A stretch of 64,000 bases of DNA from Pontibacter pudoricolor (GTDB taxonomy: Bacteria > Bacteroidota > Bacteroidia > Cytophagales > Hymenobacteraceae). The position numbers were made by a program, and so were the translations under genes. The stretch lies in contig NZ_CP048106.1 of NCBI RefSeq assembly GCF_010092985.1, positions 2,728,001 through 2,792,000 on the forward strand, given 5' to 3'. The stretch's first letter is position 1. Each line of letters starts with the position of its first letter. The notes under the pieces were generated by a model. That model did not search any database. It had not been told where the DNA came from and saw nothing but the letters and a program-made list of their open reading frames with translations. Shown here piece after piece: positions 45,322-55,097 of the stretch.

Positions 45322-45837
45322 TCAGGCTTCTACAGATTTTCCGTTCTCTGTAGTTTTAGCCTTTTTAGGTTTTGTAGGTGTAGTTTCGTCCCTGTCTTCT
45401 TCCGATGAGATGTTGATCTGTCGCTTCATAGTTTTATGCTCATCTTTCGGGATAGAAACCATGAGCATACCATTTTCCATTCGTGCTTTTATTTTATCCG
45501 GATTTACATTGTCTGGCAGGTAGAAAGAGCGGTTAAAAGTGCCGTATTGCGTTTCCAGCATCTGGTAGCGACGTCCATCACCTTCGCTCTTTTCAAATCT
45601 GCGCTCCCCTGTTATAGTTAGTCTGCCCTCCTGGAAATCAATGCTTACATCCTCTTTCCGAATGCCTGGCAGCGCTACTTCAATTTCATAGCCATTCTGG
45701 GTTTCGCAGGCATCTACGTGCGGTGTAAAGCTGGTTAAACCTTTTGAGTTTACAGACTCATTAAAAAATCTGTCTAACATAGAACTGAACGACTGAGGCA
45801 TGTTGTTTTCCATGCCTGTATACCTGTTAAGTGCCAT
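45322..45837 (-). CDS. Small heat shock protein, Hsp20 family
   Basis: A 171-aa alpha-crystallin-domain chaperone. The domain spans about 36-145 (VDACETQNGYEIEVALPGIR, then a YGTFNRSFYLPDNVNPDKIK block, and A-R-M-E-N-G-M-L at its end). The N-terminal arm has SFSSMLDRFFNE. The tail is highly charged (SSEEDRDETTPTKPKKAKTT) and lacks a clear I-x-I/V motif. It holds unfolded proteins in the cytosol. Confidence 0.94.
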   Translation of the reverse strand: MALNRYTGMENNMPQSFSSMLDRFFNESVNSKGLTSFTPHVDACETQNGYEIEVALPGIRKEDVSIDFQEGRLTITGERRFEKSEGDGRRYQMLETQYGTFNRSFYLPDNVNPDKIKARMENGMLMVSIPKDEHKTMKRQINISSEEDRDETTPTKPKKAKTTENGKSVEA

Positions 45838-46001
45838 AGTTACCTCCTTTTTATAGTTTGTTTATAGTTCTGAAATCTATTTACAACTATAGGACAGTAA
45901 AAAATATGCCAACAGAATAATCCTGACTAATCCTGAAACATTGTCACTGCTTAAAACACCAACACGGCTAACCACCTGACTATTTAGCAGTTACACAAAG
46001 C

Positions 46002-46796
46002 CTAGTAAGTAATACTGGCAGTTTCCGGGGTCCGGTTTAGTGTATACTTTATCTCCAGCCCAACTATAGGTATGATGCGGTTACGTTTAGTTGTATAGCC
46101 CTCCTGCAGCAGTTGGCCGTCTTCGTCAAACTCAGGTGGCACCATTACATAGTAGCGATCTGTCTGGCGCATAAAGTAGGGGTTAATGCGTAGTTTTTCG
46201 GTTAGCTCATAGTTCAGGCTCAGGCGCAGGCGGGTGCGGTCTACAAAACGTTTCTCTTCATTTTCATCTTCTTCCTTCCCGAACTCAGAGACAAGAAGCA
46301 CCTCGTAGCTTACAGATGGTGTGATAAATTTATTCTTCAGAGGCAATCGCTTGCCCAGTTCGCCAGTCAGCCTGAAGTTGCCGAATGCCTCCATTTCATC
46401 CTGTATCACATACTCGAAAAGTAACTGCTTGTTAAAGTACAGGCTTTTCAGGTTACCATTGTGCCTGATAAACGGTGACAGGAAAAACGACTTTGGGAAG
46501 TTCTCGGCTGCATGGCGAACTATAGCTCCACCCCGCCAGTGTTCCGACAAGGTATGCTCATACCCCAGGCTCAATTCAATGCGCTCAAAGTTACTGAGCA
46601 AACCGGAATCGTTAAGATCGTTGTAGCGGCTGTCGGTGTTAATGTGGTATTGGTTCTGCAGAAACAGCAAGCCGTCTTCACCTAAGCCGGCACTCAGTTG
46701 TAGTTCCGGCCAAAGCGTGGTTGGCAAGGTAAGCTTACTCTGCGCCTGTGTTAGCAGCGGCAACAGCAACAGGAGTACGAGGAGTTGTTTTTTCAT
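46002..46796 (-). CDS. DUF2490-like outer-membrane-type protein
   Basis: A 264-aa protein with a signal peptide (about 1-19, ending LTQAQ). The rest is a series of alternating beta-strands with aromatic girdles (FERIELSLGYEHTLSEHWRG, KRFVDRTRLRLSLNYELTEK) and ends with a strand, as outer-membrane barrels do. It resembles DUF2490, a family of predicted beta-barrel proteins without a known substrate. It is the last gene of an M20-lipoprotein-barrel operon (7-nt gap). Confidence 0.72.
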   Translation of the reverse strand: MKKQLLVLLLLLPLLTQAQSKLTLPTTLWPELQLSAGLGEDGLLFLQNQYHINTDSRYNDLNDSGLLSNFERIELSLGYEHTLSEHWRGGAIVRHAAENFPKSFFLSPFIRHNGNLKSLYFNKQLLFEYVIQDEMEAFGNFRLTGELGKRLPLKNKFITPSVSYEVLLVSEFGKEEDENEEKRFVDRTRLRLSLNYELTEKLRINPYFMRQTDRYYVMVPPEFDEDGQLLQEGYTTKRNRIIPIVGLEIKYTLNRTPETASITY

Positions 46797-46803
46797 CCGG
46801 GTT

Positions 46804-47349
46804 TTAGCAGCAATTATAGTACATAACCACTTTTTGTAACGCTTTGGAATAAGCTATCCAGCGACCATCTTCTTTCCCTAACAGGTAGTAAAAGCCAATA
46901 CTGTTTGGGTCACTTTTTAAATCCTCCCAGGCAGTTTCATCCGCATAGTAAGGGTCAAATTCCATTCCCGACTTTATAGCTGGAGTTGCAAAATTCTTTT
47001 CTTCAAAAAAGGTATCAATGCGGTTCAGGATAAACTTATCCCACTCTGCCGGGCTTGCATTTTCCGGAAGGTCATAATTTATCAGGTCAATTGCAGCAAA
47101 CTTCTCCTGGTATATGAGCTCACCCTTACTGCTATGGATCTCAAAAGTCACATCCGCTGTCTGTACAGAATCGCCTTCCAGTGTAATTCTAAAAGTATCT
47201 TTGGTTGCCGGGTCGGAGAAAGCATGTTGCTTTACTGACTGCTTGATAATGTTAGTGCTTACCTCCTGCGTTTTCGCTTCTTGCTTACGTTCTTTTGAGG
47301 TACAGGCAAGCAGCAACATACATAAACTTAAAACCAGCAACTTTCTCAT
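46804..47349 (-). CDS. Hypothetical lipoprotein
   Basis: A 181-aa lipoprotein (lipobox in LSLCMLLLACTSKE). No domain is recognised. The mature part has DTFRITLEGDSVQTADVTFE and ends GKEDGRWIAYSKALQKVVMYYNCC, with a Cys-Cys C terminus. It starts 9 nt after the M20 hydrolase stop and stops 7 nt before the barrel gene, so the three are probably co-transcribed. Confidence 0.72.
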   Translation of the reverse strand: MRKLLVLSLCMLLLACTSKERKQEAKTQEVSTNIIKQSVKQHAFSDPATKDTFRITLEGDSVQTADVTFEIHSSKGELIYQEKFAAIDLINYDLPENASPAEWDKFILNRIDTFFEEKNFATPAIKSGMEFDPYYADETAWEDLKSDPNSIGFYYLLGKEDGRWIAYSKALQKVVMYYNCC

Positions 47350-47358
47350 AACTATAGT

Positions 47359-48546
47359 TTAAGACCTTAATTCCTGCAGAGCTACAAAAGCCATCAGGCC
47401 AATACTTGTTTCCAGGGCAGTTTCATCAATATCAAACGTCGGCGTATGCACTCCTGAAATAATGCCACGGGCTTCGTTACGGGTACCCAGCCGGTAAAAG
47501 CAGGCCGGAACTTCCTGCGAGTAGTACGCAAAATCTTCGGCTCCCATCCAAAGGTCAAGGTCCACAACGTTCTCTTCGCCTAAATATAGTTCGGCAGCAG
47601 TACGTGCTCTGCCAGTCAGTTCAGGGTCGTTCTGCAGGAACGGATAACCGTTCTTAATATCGATATCGCAGCTGCCGCCCATACTTTCGCAAAGTCCTTC
47701 GGCAAGTTTCTTTATTTTCTGATGCGCCTCTTTTCGCCAGACCTCGTTCATCGTCCGGAAAGTGCCTTCTATCTTCACTTCATTCGGAATTACGTTAGTA
47801 GCGCCTTTGGCTTCTATTTTCCCAAACGTTAGCACTGTCGGGGTTTTCGGACTGGCATGGCGGCTCACGATCTGCTGTAAAGCAACTATAAGGTGCGCTG
47901 AAATAAGCACCGGATCGATGTTCATTTCGGGCATGGCTGCGTGGCCCCCTTTGCCTTTAACGGTTATATAGATCTCATCGGCACTGGCCATGTACATACC
48001 AGCCCGGAAACCAACTTTACCAGCCGGCAACAACGGAAACACATGCTGCCCGATGATGCCTTCCGGAGCCGGATTCTGCAACACGCCTTCTTTTATCATG
48101 ATGGAAGCGCCACCCGGAAATTTCTCTTCACCCGGCTGAAACACCAGCTTTATAGTTCCTTCAAACTCGTTGCGTAGTTCCTGTAAAATACGCGCAGCAC
48201 CCAGCAACGACGCCGTATGTACATCGTGCCCACAGGCATGCATCACGCCTTCTTTTTTTGATCTATACTCTACCTCATTGGCTTCAACTATAGGCAAAGC
48301 ATCCAGGTCAGCGCGTAACGCTATAGTTCTCCTTTCCGGGTTCTTACCTTTTATTAAAGCTACCAGGCCGGTTTCCGCCATTGTTTCAGCAACTATACCA
48401 TAACTTTCCAGCGTCTGTTTTATATAGGCTGCCGTATTATATTCTTCGAAACTAAGTTCCGGATTAGCGTGAATATGGCGGCGCACCTGCACCGTATCGG
48501 GTGCATACGCTTTTGCCAGTCCTTTTATTTTATCTGCTGTGTTCAT
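47359..48546 (-). CDS. M20-family amidohydrolase
   Basis: A 395-aa di-metal peptidase of the M20D type (hippurate hydrolase/N-acyl-amino-acid amidohydrolase-like): RRHIHANPELSFEEYNTA, LRADLDALPI, the metal-site HACGHDVHTASLLGAARIL, the catalytic GEEKFPGG, then QHVFPLLPAG and the dimerisation domain with KGKGGHAAMPE. It hydrolyses N-acylated amino acids. The exact substrate is unknown. It has no signal peptide, so it is cytosolic. Confidence 0.93.
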   Translation of the reverse strand: MNTADKIKGLAKAYAPDTVQVRRHIHANPELSFEEYNTAAYIKQTLESYGIVAETMAETGLVALIKGKNPERRTIALRADLDALPIVEANEVEYRSKKEGVMHACGHDVHTASLLGAARILQELRNEFEGTIKLVFQPGEEKFPGGASIMIKEGVLQNPAPEGIIGQHVFPLLPAGKVGFRAGMYMASADEIYITVKGKGGHAAMPEMNIDPVLISAHLIVALQQIVSRHASPKTPTVLTFGKIEAKGATNVIPNEVKIEGTFRTMNEVWRKEAHQKIKKLAEGLCESMGGSCDIDIKNGYPFLQNDPELTGRARTAAELYLGEENVVDLDLWMGAEDFAYYSQEVPACFYRLGTRNEARGIISGVHTPTFDIDETALETSIGLMAFVALQELRS

Positions 48547-48618
48547 TTGTTCTATTGCTGTAGGGGAAGGATGAGCCTACGCCTCCCGAGGGATAAACCC
48601 TTTAAGTTCTCTATTTTT

Positions 48619-48696
48619 TGTCATCCTGAAAGGATCTTGTGCGTCAGTAGCATAGGTTTAACCTCCTTTCCACCAAGTTTCTTTACAGAATGACAG
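48619..48696. repeat. 78-bp interspersed repeat, copy A
   Basis: Begins TTGTCATCCTGAAAGGATCT and ends TTTCTTTACAGAATGACA. Its ends are imperfect inverted repeats (GTCATCCTG/CAGAATGAC). A second copy of nearly equal length lies at 54923-55001. It is noncoding and intergenic. Confidence 0.72.
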
Positions 48697-48785
48697 AAAG
48701 TTCAGTTGGGCCAGACAACCCAACTATAGTTTGTTACTAGCCTGGCCGGTCACTACATTCCTCAACTAAAGGTAGCAAAAATAAA

Positions 48786-48817
48786 AAACGTTGCGAACCT
48801 GTTTGGCTGCAACGTTT
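48786..48817 (-). terminator. Terminator after deoC-SPOR operon
   Basis: AAACGTTGC (48786-48794) pairs with GCAACGTTT (48809-48817). On the minus strand the right side reads into TTTTTTAT. It lies 25 nt after the stop of the SPOR gene. Confidence 0.72.
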
Positions 48818-48841
48818 CATTTATAGTTTGTTATAGTTATT

Positions 48842-49348
48842 CTACTTGATATTGATCTGATCCTGCACGATCTGGGCATTTGGTATCAGGTCTGAGATCT
48901 GGTTTAGCACCTGCTGCGCTTCTAATCTGCTGAAAAAATCGCCAACCTTTAACCGGAAATTCGGCTGGTTGTAAGTCAGATAATCTTTTACTTCCGGTAC
49001 CCGCCTTGCAATAGACTTACGAAGATCCATGACCGTTTGCCTTTCAGAACCATTATAAGCCAGAATCCTGTAGCCTTGGGCGTATTTGATGTTCTTATTC
49101 ACGCTTGCTACCGTATCCATCAGCACAGCAACTTTGTCGTTTACGTGGTGTGTTGGTTCCACGCGTGCTGTAGTTGTAGCTGCATCAGCAGCCGGGTAAG
49201 TCGGGCGGTAAACACTCAGGTCTTCCACCACTTTATCTTTGCCACCAGACTTCACAGTTTTATCCGAAGTGCTTTTTGCCGACGACGACGCACAGCCTGA
49301 TGCAATAACTATAGTTAGCGAGAGTAAAAAACTAACGATTCTGTTCAT
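48842..49348 (-). CDS. SPOR-domain lipoprotein
   Basis: A 168-aa lipoprotein. The frame is open from TTG at 49357, but the ATG at 49348 (MNRIVSFLLSLTIVIASGC) gives a clean lipobox and is preferred. The C-terminal 75 residues or so form a SPOR-like domain (YAQGYRILAYNGSERQTVMD and FRLKVGDFFSRLEAQQVLNQ), which in the family binds denuded peptidoglycan. The start overlaps the end of deoC by 17 nt. Confidence 0.82.
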   Translation of the reverse strand: MNRIVSFLLSLTIVIASGCASSSAKSTSDKTVKSGGKDKVVEDLSVYRPTYPAADAATTTARVEPTHHVNDKVAVLMDTVASVNKNIKYAQGYRILAYNGSERQTVMDLRKSIARRVPEVKDYLTYNQPNFRLKVGDFFSRLEAQQVLNQISDLIPNAQIVQDQINIK

Positions 49349-49997
49349 GGGAAACAATTTGAATACTGGCCGAGCAACCTAACCTGTCGGCGCCCGCCTT
49401 TATTAACGCCTGCGCATCTTCGAATGTTCGGATGCCACCGGCTGCTTTAATTTTAATGTGTGCCGGCAATACGCGGCGCATCAATTCTATATGTTCTACG
49501 GTTGCGCCTTTAGCCGCAAAGCCCGTTGATGTCTTCACATAATCCACGCCAGCATTTACACAAAGCTCACAGGCCTTTACAATTTCATCTTCTGTAAGCA
49601 ATGCTGTCTCGATGATCACTTTCAGTTCAGCCTCTTTTAAATGGCAGTATTTAGCCAGTTCGCTCAGTTCATTTTCTACTTCGCTGAACTTTCCCGATTT
49701 AAAAGCCGAAATGTTAATTACCACATCTATTTCATCTGCGCCGTCAGCAATGGCCTGGTGCGTTTCCAGGAACTTTACTTTCGGGTGATTGTAACCTAAC
49801 GGAAAACCAACTACAGTGGCCACTTTTACACCAGAGTCGGCCAAGCGCTCTTTTGAGGCAGCAACATAACAAGGCGGTATACAAACTGCTGCAAAACTAT
49901 AGTTGCGGGCCTCATCGCAAACCTGTAACACCTGCGCTTCTGTAGCATCAGGTTTTAGTATGGTGTGGTCTATATAAGAAGCAAGATTTCCTGCCAT
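49332..49997 (-). CDS. deoC: Deoxyribose-phosphate aldolase
   Basis: A 221-aa class I aldolase that splits 2-deoxyribose 5-phosphate to acetaldehyde and glyceraldehyde 3-phosphate. The Schiff-base Lys155 is in VKTSTGF, the proton-relay Asp91 in DEIDVVIN and Lys184 in IKIKAAGGIR. The length is normal. No nucleoside phosphorylase gene is adjacent. It overlaps the SPOR lipoprotein gene at its 3' end. Confidence 0.97.
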   Translation of the reverse strand: MAGNLASYIDHTILKPDATEAQVLQVCDEARNYSFAAVCIPPCYVAASKERLADSGVKVATVVGFPLGYNHPKVKFLETHQAIADGADEIDVVINISAFKSGKFSEVENELSELAKYCHLKEAELKVIIETALLTEDEIVKACELCVNAGVDYVKTSTGFAAKGATVEHIELMRRVLPAHIKIKAAGGIRTFEDAQALIKAGADRLGCSASIQIVSHEQNR

Positions 49998-50065
49998 AGA
50001 GTTAGACGTTAAACAAAAGGCTAAAGACTTCTCTTTTTACCTTTCCAGCATTAAATAAACATAAA

Positions 50066-50093
50066 GCAGCCACTAATTTGGGTTAGTGGCTGC
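50066..50093 (-). terminator. secA terminator
   Basis: GCAGCCACTAA (50066-50076) pairs perfectly with TTAGTGGCTGC (50083-50093). On the minus strand it is followed by TTTATGTTTATTT. It lies 8 nt after the secA stop. Confidence 0.8.
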
Positions 50094-50100
50094 GGGTATT

Positions 50101-53100
50101 TTAGTCTTCAATTATTGAACAGCGGTTGTGCAGCAGGTCGTCTTCTACAGTCTTGTATTTAACGTCCTTCACTACACGGCCATCCAGGTACTGCACGCTT
50201 ACGCGGTCGTTACGTCCGGCTACTTTTTGTGAGTGTGCCGGCATAATTTTCTCAGGTTCCGGAGCCGGCATAGATGTATGACCAGACTGGTTCTCGAGCG
50301 ATGAATGCACTTCCTGCTTCTGCTCTTTTAGTACCGGAGGCTTTGGAGCCATTGGCGGCCTAACCGGCTGCTGAACCTGCTCTGGTGCCTGTACCGGTAT
50401 AAACGCATGGAAAAGGAAAGCAATCGTTTCTTCGTTCACCTTACCGATCATGCGCTTAAACAGCTCAAATGACTCAAACTTGTAGATCAACAGCGGATCT
50501 TTCTGTTCGTAAACCGCATTCTGTACGCTTTGCTTCAGGTCGTCCATCTGGCGCAGGTGGTCTGTCCAGGCCTGGTCTATAGTTCCCAGTGTAATCAGTT
50601 TCTCCATAGCACGGAGCAGTTCCATACCATGCGACTCGTACGTTTTGGTCAGGTTAGCTACAGCAGCAAGCTGGCGTTTGCCATCTGTAAACGGTACCGC
50701 TACGTTCTCGATCATTGGTCCACGGTTCGCATGGATGTCAGAAATGATCGGGTAAGCATGGTCAGCGACCTGCTTGTTGCGGGCCAGGTAATGATTCAGT
50801 GCTTCGTTGTATAAACGCTCCACTAACAGGTTTGCCTGTCCGGACTTGAACTCGTTTTCTGTGATAGTTGACTCAATACCAAATACACGCAGTACATGCA
50901 ACTGGAAGTTATCGTAATCGTTGATGTTTTTATAGCTCACGATCACATCTTCACTGATATCATAGATCATGTTCCAGATATCCAGCTCCAGGCGCTCGCC
51001 GTAAAGGGCGTTTCTGCGGCGCTTATACACAACTTCACGCTGTGCGTTCATCACGTCATCGTATTCCAGCAAACGCTTACGCTGTCCGAAGTTGTTTTCT
51101 TCTACTTTCTTCTGCGCACGCTCAATCGAATTGGTGATCATCGAGTGCTGAATAACCTCTCCTTCTTCCAGACCCATGCGGTCCATCAGGCGGGCAATTC
51201 TGTCAGAACCGAACAAACGCATCAGGTTATCTTCAAGCGATACAAAGAACTGCGAAGAACCCGGGTCACCCTGGCGACCGGCACGACCACGCAACTGGCG
51301 GTCTACACGGCGCGACTCGTGGCGTTCTGTACCAATAATGGCCAGACCACCCGCTGCTTTGGATTCTGGTGCCAGTTTAATGTCGGTACCACGACCAGCC
51401 ATGTTGGTAGCTATAGTTACGGTACTTGGTTTACCAGCTTCTGCCACAATTTCGGCTTCTTTCTGGTGCATTTTAGCGTTCAGTACCTGGTGCTTTATCT
51501 TACGCAGGGTAAGCATGCGGCTCAGCAATTCCGAAATCTCTACCGAAGTTGTACCAACCAGTACCGGGCGACCAGCTTCTGTTAAGGCTACAATTTCGTC
51601 GGCAACAGCATTGTATTTCTCACGAACAGTTTTGTAAACTTTGTCGTGCTCGTCTTTTCGTTGGATCGGGCGGTTGGTCGGAATTACAACCACGTCCAGT
51701 TTGTAGATATCCCAGAACTCGCCTGCTTCTGTTTCGGCAGTACCCGTCATACCAGACAGTTTGTGGTACATACGGAAGTAGTTCTGCAGCGTAACGGTAG
51801 CGTAAGTCTGTGTGGCATCTTCTACCTTCACGTTCTCTTTCGCTTCAATGGCCTGGTGCAAACCATCAGAATAACGACGGCCTTCCATTACACGACCTGT
51901 CTGCTCGTCTACGATCTTCACCTTGTTATCCGGCGTAACGATATACTCGGTGTCTTTTTCGAACAGCGTATAGGCCTTCAGTAACTGGTTTATAGTATGG
52001 ATGCGTTTCGATTTCTCCTGGAAGTCTGCGATCAGGTGTTCTTTTGCCTGCAGCAGTTCTTCGTGAGAAAGCGATTTATCATTTTCCAGGTTGGCAATTT
52101 CAGTACCGATGTCCGGCATGATGAAGAAGTTCGGGTCTTCGCCCTGGCCTGTGATCAGGTCTACGCCTTGCTCCGTCAGTTCTATCTGGTTGTGCTTCTC
52201 ATCTATCGTAAAGTATAGCGGCTCATCGGCTTCCGGCATCATACGGGAGTTATCCTGCAGGTAGTGGTTCTCTACTTTCTGCATGATAGCGCGGTTACCT
52301 GTCTCGCTCAGGAACTTGATAAGAGGCTTGCTCTTCGGCAGACCACGGTACGCTCTGAAAAGGGCAAGTCCGCCTTCTTTTTCATTACCTTCCTTAATAA
52401 GGCGTTTTGCTTCTGTCAGGAAGTTATTAACAACTTTACGCTGCGCTTCTACCAGCATCGAAATGCGTGGCTTCAGGATATGAAACTCGTGCTCATCGCC
52501 ACGCGGCACCGGGCCGGAAATGATCAATGGCGTACGGGCATCGTCAATCAATACAGAGTCAACCTCATCGACCATGGCGTAATGGTGCTTGCGCTGTACC
52601 AGGTCCTGTGGCTCGCGGCTCATGTTATCACGCAGGTAATCGAAGCCGAACTCGTTGTTTGTACCGTAGGTGATGTCTGCTTTGTAGGCGTTACGACGGG
52701 CTTCAGAGTTTGGCTGGTGCTTGTCTATACAGTCGATGGTAATACCATGGAACTCGAACAACGGTGCCATCCACTCCGAGTCACGACGGGCAAGGTAATC
52801 GTTAACCGTTACCACGTGCACGCCACGGCCGGAAAGTGCGTTCAGGTAAGCTGGCAGTGTTGCTACCAGTGTTTTACCTTCACCTGTCGCCATCTCGGCA
52901 ATTTTACCCTGGTGCAGTACTATACCACCTATCAGCTGCACATCGTAATGCAGCATTTCCCAGGTTATCTCGTTGCCGGCAGCTTCCCATTTGTTCGCCC
53001 AGATCGCTTTGTCGCCATCCAGTTGTACGTTTGGTTTGCGGGTAGCCAGGGCACGGTCCATGTCGTTAGCGGTAACTACCAGCTGCCCGTTTTCTTTCCA

Positions 53101-53475
53101 GCGGCGGGCAGTCTCTTTCACTACAGCAAAGCCGACAGGCAGCACTTCCATCAGCACTACTTCCAGGTCTTTGTTACGTTGCTTTTCCAGCTCGTCTATC
53201 TCCGAGAAAATAGCTTCTTTCTGAACAATGTTCAGTTCCTGCTCATCAGCCACACGCTTGTGCAGGGCTGCAATTTTATCGTCAATAGATTTCAGTCGCT
53301 CGTTAATTACCCCTCTTATCTCAACTGTTTTATGGCGCAGCTGGTCATCCGTGAGGTTCTTTAATTTTGCGTATTCTTCATTAACCTTAGATACATAAGG
53401 TAATACCTCTTTTATATCTTTGTCGGACTTGGTTCCGAATAGTTTCGCAACGGTTTTACCGAAAAAATCAAACAT
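50101..53475 (-). CDS. secA: Preprotein translocase ATPase SecA
   Basis: A 1124-aa motor that drives preproteins through SecYEG. Its landmarks are Walker [23 protein letters not shown]-box [24 protein letters not shown] motif, [20 protein letters not shown], and the helicase motif [11 protein letters not shown]. Like other Bacteroidota SecA proteins it is longer than E. coli SecA (about 900 aa). The C terminus has a Pro/Gln linker and ends NRCSIIED, without the usual CxCxSG zinc motif that binds SecB. The ATG start and the -7 box upstream are clear. Confidence 0.98.
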   Translation of the reverse strand: MFDFFGKTVAKLFGTKSDKDIKEVLPYVSKVNEEYAKLKNLTDDQLRHKTVEIRGVINERLKSIDDKIAALHKRVADEQELNIVQKEAIFSEIDELEKQRNKDLEVVLMEVLPVGFAVVKETARRWKENGQLVVTANDMDRALATRKPNVQLDGDKAIWANKWEAAGNEITWEMLHYDVQLIGGIVLHQGKIAEMATGEGKTLVATLPAYLNALSGRGVHVVTVNDYLARRDSEWMAPLFEFHGITIDCIDKHQPNSEARRNAYKADITYGTNNEFGFDYLRDNMSREPQDLVQRKHHYAMVDEVDSVLIDDARTPLIISGPVPRGDEHEFHILKPRISMLVEAQRKVVNNFLTEAKRLIKEGNEKEGGLALFRAYRGLPKSKPLIKFLSETGNRAIMQKVENHYLQDNSRMMPEADEPLYFTIDEKHNQIELTEQGVDLITGQGEDPNFFIMPDIGTEIANLENDKSLSHEELLQAKEHLIADFQEKSKRIHTINQLLKAYTLFEKDTEYIVTPDNKVKIVDEQTGRVMEGRRYSDGLHQAIEAKENVKVEDATQTYATVTLQNYFRMYHKLSGMTGTAETEAGEFWDIYKLDVVVIPTNRPIQRKDEHDKVYKTVREKYNAVADEIVALTEAGRPVLVGTTSVEISELLSRMLTLRKIKHQVLNAKMHQKEAEIVAEAGKPSTVTIATNMAGRGTDIKLAPESKAAGGLAIIGTERHESRRVDRQLRGRAGRQGDPGSSQFFVSLEDNLMRLFGSDRIARLMDRMGLEEGEVIQHSMITNSIERAQKKVEENNFGQRKRLLEYDDVMNAQREVVYKRRRNALYGERLELDIWNMIYDISEDVIVSYKNINDYDNFQLHVLRVFGIESTITENEFKSGQANLLVERLYNEALNHYLARNKQVADHAYPIISDIHANRGPMIENVAVPFTDGKRQLAAVANLTKTYESHGMELLRAMEKLITLGTIDQAWTDHLRQMDDLKQSVQNAVYEQKDPLLIYKFESFELFKRMIGKVNEETIAFLFHAFIPVQAPEQVQQPVRPPMAPKPPVLKEQKQEVHSSLENQSGHTSMPAPEPEKIMPAHSQKVAGRNDRVSVQYLDGRVVKDVKYKTVEDDLLHNRCSIIED

Positions 53476-53519
53476 CTGTGTCGGTTGTTCTTAAATGAAA
53501 TTCTTTGCTTACAATATGT

Positions 53520-53550
53520 CAAAAATAAGCTGTTTTTCTGACATATCGAA
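53520..53550 (-). promoter_or_regulatory. secA promoter
   Basis: On the minus strand TATTTTTG (complement of 53520-53527) matches TAnnTTTG exactly. TTCG (complement of 53547-53550) lies 19 nt upstream as a weak -33. The distance to the ATG is about 45 nt. Confidence 0.5.
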
Positions 53551-53706
53551 TGTCTGTACTAAAACAATACCATAAAAATACCCACATAGGTTATCTGCCA
53601 TATTTACCGGAAAAGTATAGCTGGTTTACTATTTACCGTTTATAGGGCTAATTAACTATGACAGAACAGGTAGGTTTTGCTTACGGAGGTGTTATTTTTT
53701 TGATTG

Positions 53707-54156
53707 CTAGCAGGTAGCAACTATAGCTTTATACGTTTCATGCTCCATTTCAAATCTGATTTCTCCCCTTCGGGTTAAGCCTTTAGGTTGCCAGCCGGCT
53801 TTGCAGTAAAAGGTTTCTGCCCTGGTTCCGGGACTTGTGGAGAGCCATAGTTTACCGATGCCCTGTTCAAAACTATAGTTAAGCATCAGGTTGTGCAGCT
53901 TTTTACCTATTCCCTTTTTTTCATGATTTGGGTCCATAAACAGCGCCCAGATGTTCGCATCCGATAGATCAACTATAGCAAAGCCAACTATAGCACCCTC
54001 TATTTCGCAAACCCAGCCAGCACCTTTTTCTTCCAGCATCTCCCTGTACGATTCGGGCGTAACCAGGGCAGGGTTAGATAGGATGTTTTCTTTTACAGCC
54101 ATGCGCACCCACGACATACCCGGTATATCAGCTATAGTTGCCTTCCTGAATAACAT
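53707..54156 (-). CDS. GNAT-family N-acetyltransferase
   Basis: A 149-aa acetyltransferase from the ATG at 54156 (MLFRKATIADIPGMSWVRMA). The frame runs on to a TTG at 54198, but that would overlap the upstream gene. The acetyl-CoA site is FMDPNHEKKGIGKKLHNLM. The last strand has KAGWQPKGLTRRGEI. The substrate is unknown. It follows the second GNAT gene with a 1-nt gap, suggesting an operon. Confidence 0.85.
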   Translation of the reverse strand: MLFRKATIADIPGMSWVRMAVKENILSNPALVTPESYREMLEEKGAGWVCEIEGAIVGFAIVDLSDANIWALFMDPNHEKKGIGKKLHNLMLNYSFEQGIGKLWLSTSPGTRAETFYCKAGWQPKGLTRRGEIRFEMEHETYKAIVATC

Positions 54157-54157
54157 A

Positions 54158-54691
54158 CTATAGCTCCTGGTGACTATGGAAAATACGCTGCATTTCAACT
54201 ACATTCTCCCAGCCATCAGGGGTCAGAAACCATTCTTTAAGAATACCTACCTGCTCAAAACCGCTTTTAGTGAAAAGATTTATGCTTGGCAGGTTTGTGG
54301 CAGTAACCGAACAGTATACCTGGTGGAGCCTGAGCGTGTCGCGGCAATAATTCAGCAGCAATTTAAGTGCATCGGCGGCATGGCCATTGCCTCGATATTC
54401 TTCTGTAATAACTATGCCTATGCCAGCACGGCGGTGTAAAGGGTCAAAATCATACAGATCGATGGCGCCTATAGTTTGCGCTTCGTGGTTGCAGACAATT
54501 AAGCGGAGTTGCTTTACGGTATAGATATCCAGGGCGGCATTCTCGAGGTACTGCTCCAGCACAAATTTAGAGTAAGGTGTAACCGTATTGCCTACATGCC
54601 AAACAGTTGTGTCGTTTTCTAAAGAGTACAGAAACTCCAGGTCGGTAGGTTCGAGGGCACGCAGGTAGGTTTGGTTTGTTTTCAGGAACAC
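54158..54691 (-). CDS. GNAT-family N-acetyltransferase
   Basis: A RimJ/RimL-like acetyltransferase. The GTG at 54691 (MFLKTNQTYLRALEPTDLEF, 177 aa) is preferred. The longer frame from a TTG at 54748 begins inside a terminator-like hairpin. Signatures are YRGNGHAADALKLLLNY (acetyl-CoA loop) and VTATNLPSINLFTKSGF. Similar proteins include spermidine acetyltransferase-like SpeG relatives, but the substrate is unknown. It precedes another GNAT gene. Confidence 0.82.
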   Translation of the reverse strand: MFLKTNQTYLRALEPTDLEFLYSLENDTTVWHVGNTVTPYSKFVLEQYLENAALDIYTVKQLRLIVCNHEAQTIGAIDLYDFDPLHRRAGIGIVITEEYRGNGHAADALKLLLNYCRDTLRLHQVYCSVTATNLPSINLFTKSGFEQVGILKEWFLTPDGWENVVEMQRIFHSHQEL

Positions 54692-54732
54692 GGGGCTATA
54701 GTTTGTTGAATAGTACAAGCTACATAAAAAAG

Positions 54733-54766
54733 AAAAGACTCCCAACAATTTATAGTTGCTGAGAGC
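54733..54766 (-). terminator. Terminator-like hairpin after dapF
   Basis: On the minus strand GGCTCTCAGCAAC pairs (with a bulge) with GTTGGGAGTC around TATAAATT, then runs into TTTTCTTTTTT. It is about 335 nt past the dapF stop and overlaps the TTG alternative start of the next gene. Confidence 0.5.
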
Positions 54767-54807
54767 CTTGTTTTATAGTTAGGGTTATAGTTTATGTGCT
54801 ATAGTTT

Positions 54808-54839
54808 AACCCACCCCTGCCCCTCCCGAGAGGGGAATT
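54808..54839. repeat. 32-bp interspersed repeat, copy 2
   Basis: Starts AACCCACCCCTGCCCCTCC and ends GAGGGGAATT. It is the same length as the copy at 36659-36690 and differs at a few inner bases. Confidence 0.7.
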
Positions 54840-54922
54840 TCTACTACAGCTATAGTTTATGTTATAGTTCTATAGTTTTTGTTTGTCATCCACCTACCCC
54901 CTTCAAAGGGGGACTTTTTTAC

Positions 54923-55001
54923 TTGTCATCCTGAAAGGATCTTGTAATCAAGTTGCAAAGGCTTAACCTCTCTCCCACCAGGTTTCTTTACAGAATGACA
55001 G
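54923..55001. repeat. 78-bp interspersed repeat, copy B
   Basis: Begins TTGTCATCCTGAAAGGATCT and ends TTTCTTTACAGAATGACAG. The ends match the copy at 48619-48696, and the middle (GGCTTAACCTCTCTCCCACC) is also related (GGTTTAACCTCCTTTCCACC in copy A). Confidence 0.72.
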
Positions 55002-55097
55002 TAAATTTTTAGTCTATTATAGTTGAATTACGCATTCCCGAATATTCCCCTTTGAAGGGGGCGGGGGATGGTTTACGATTCCAGAAAAATCTATAGT

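Larger units (their letters stand above)
54767..55097. repeat. Repeat-rich spacer between GNAT and dapF genes
   Basis: No gene. It is packed with repeats: several TATAGTT copies (54780-54875), the 32-bp CCCACCCC element (54808-54839), the 78-bp TTGTCATCC element (54923-55001), and CCCCCTTCAAAGGGGG-type short palindromic words near 54900 and 55050. Confidence 0.65.

Noticed and set aside
52264..53364. 366-aa open frame on the plus strand inside secA
   Set aside because: It lies wholly antisense to the certain secA gene, has a shadow-like composition rich in Val, Phe, Gln and His, and no domain.
54692..54748. N-terminal extension of the second GNAT from a TTG
   Set aside because: The extension overlaps a terminator-like hairpin, and the GTG start at 54691 matches usual family N termini.
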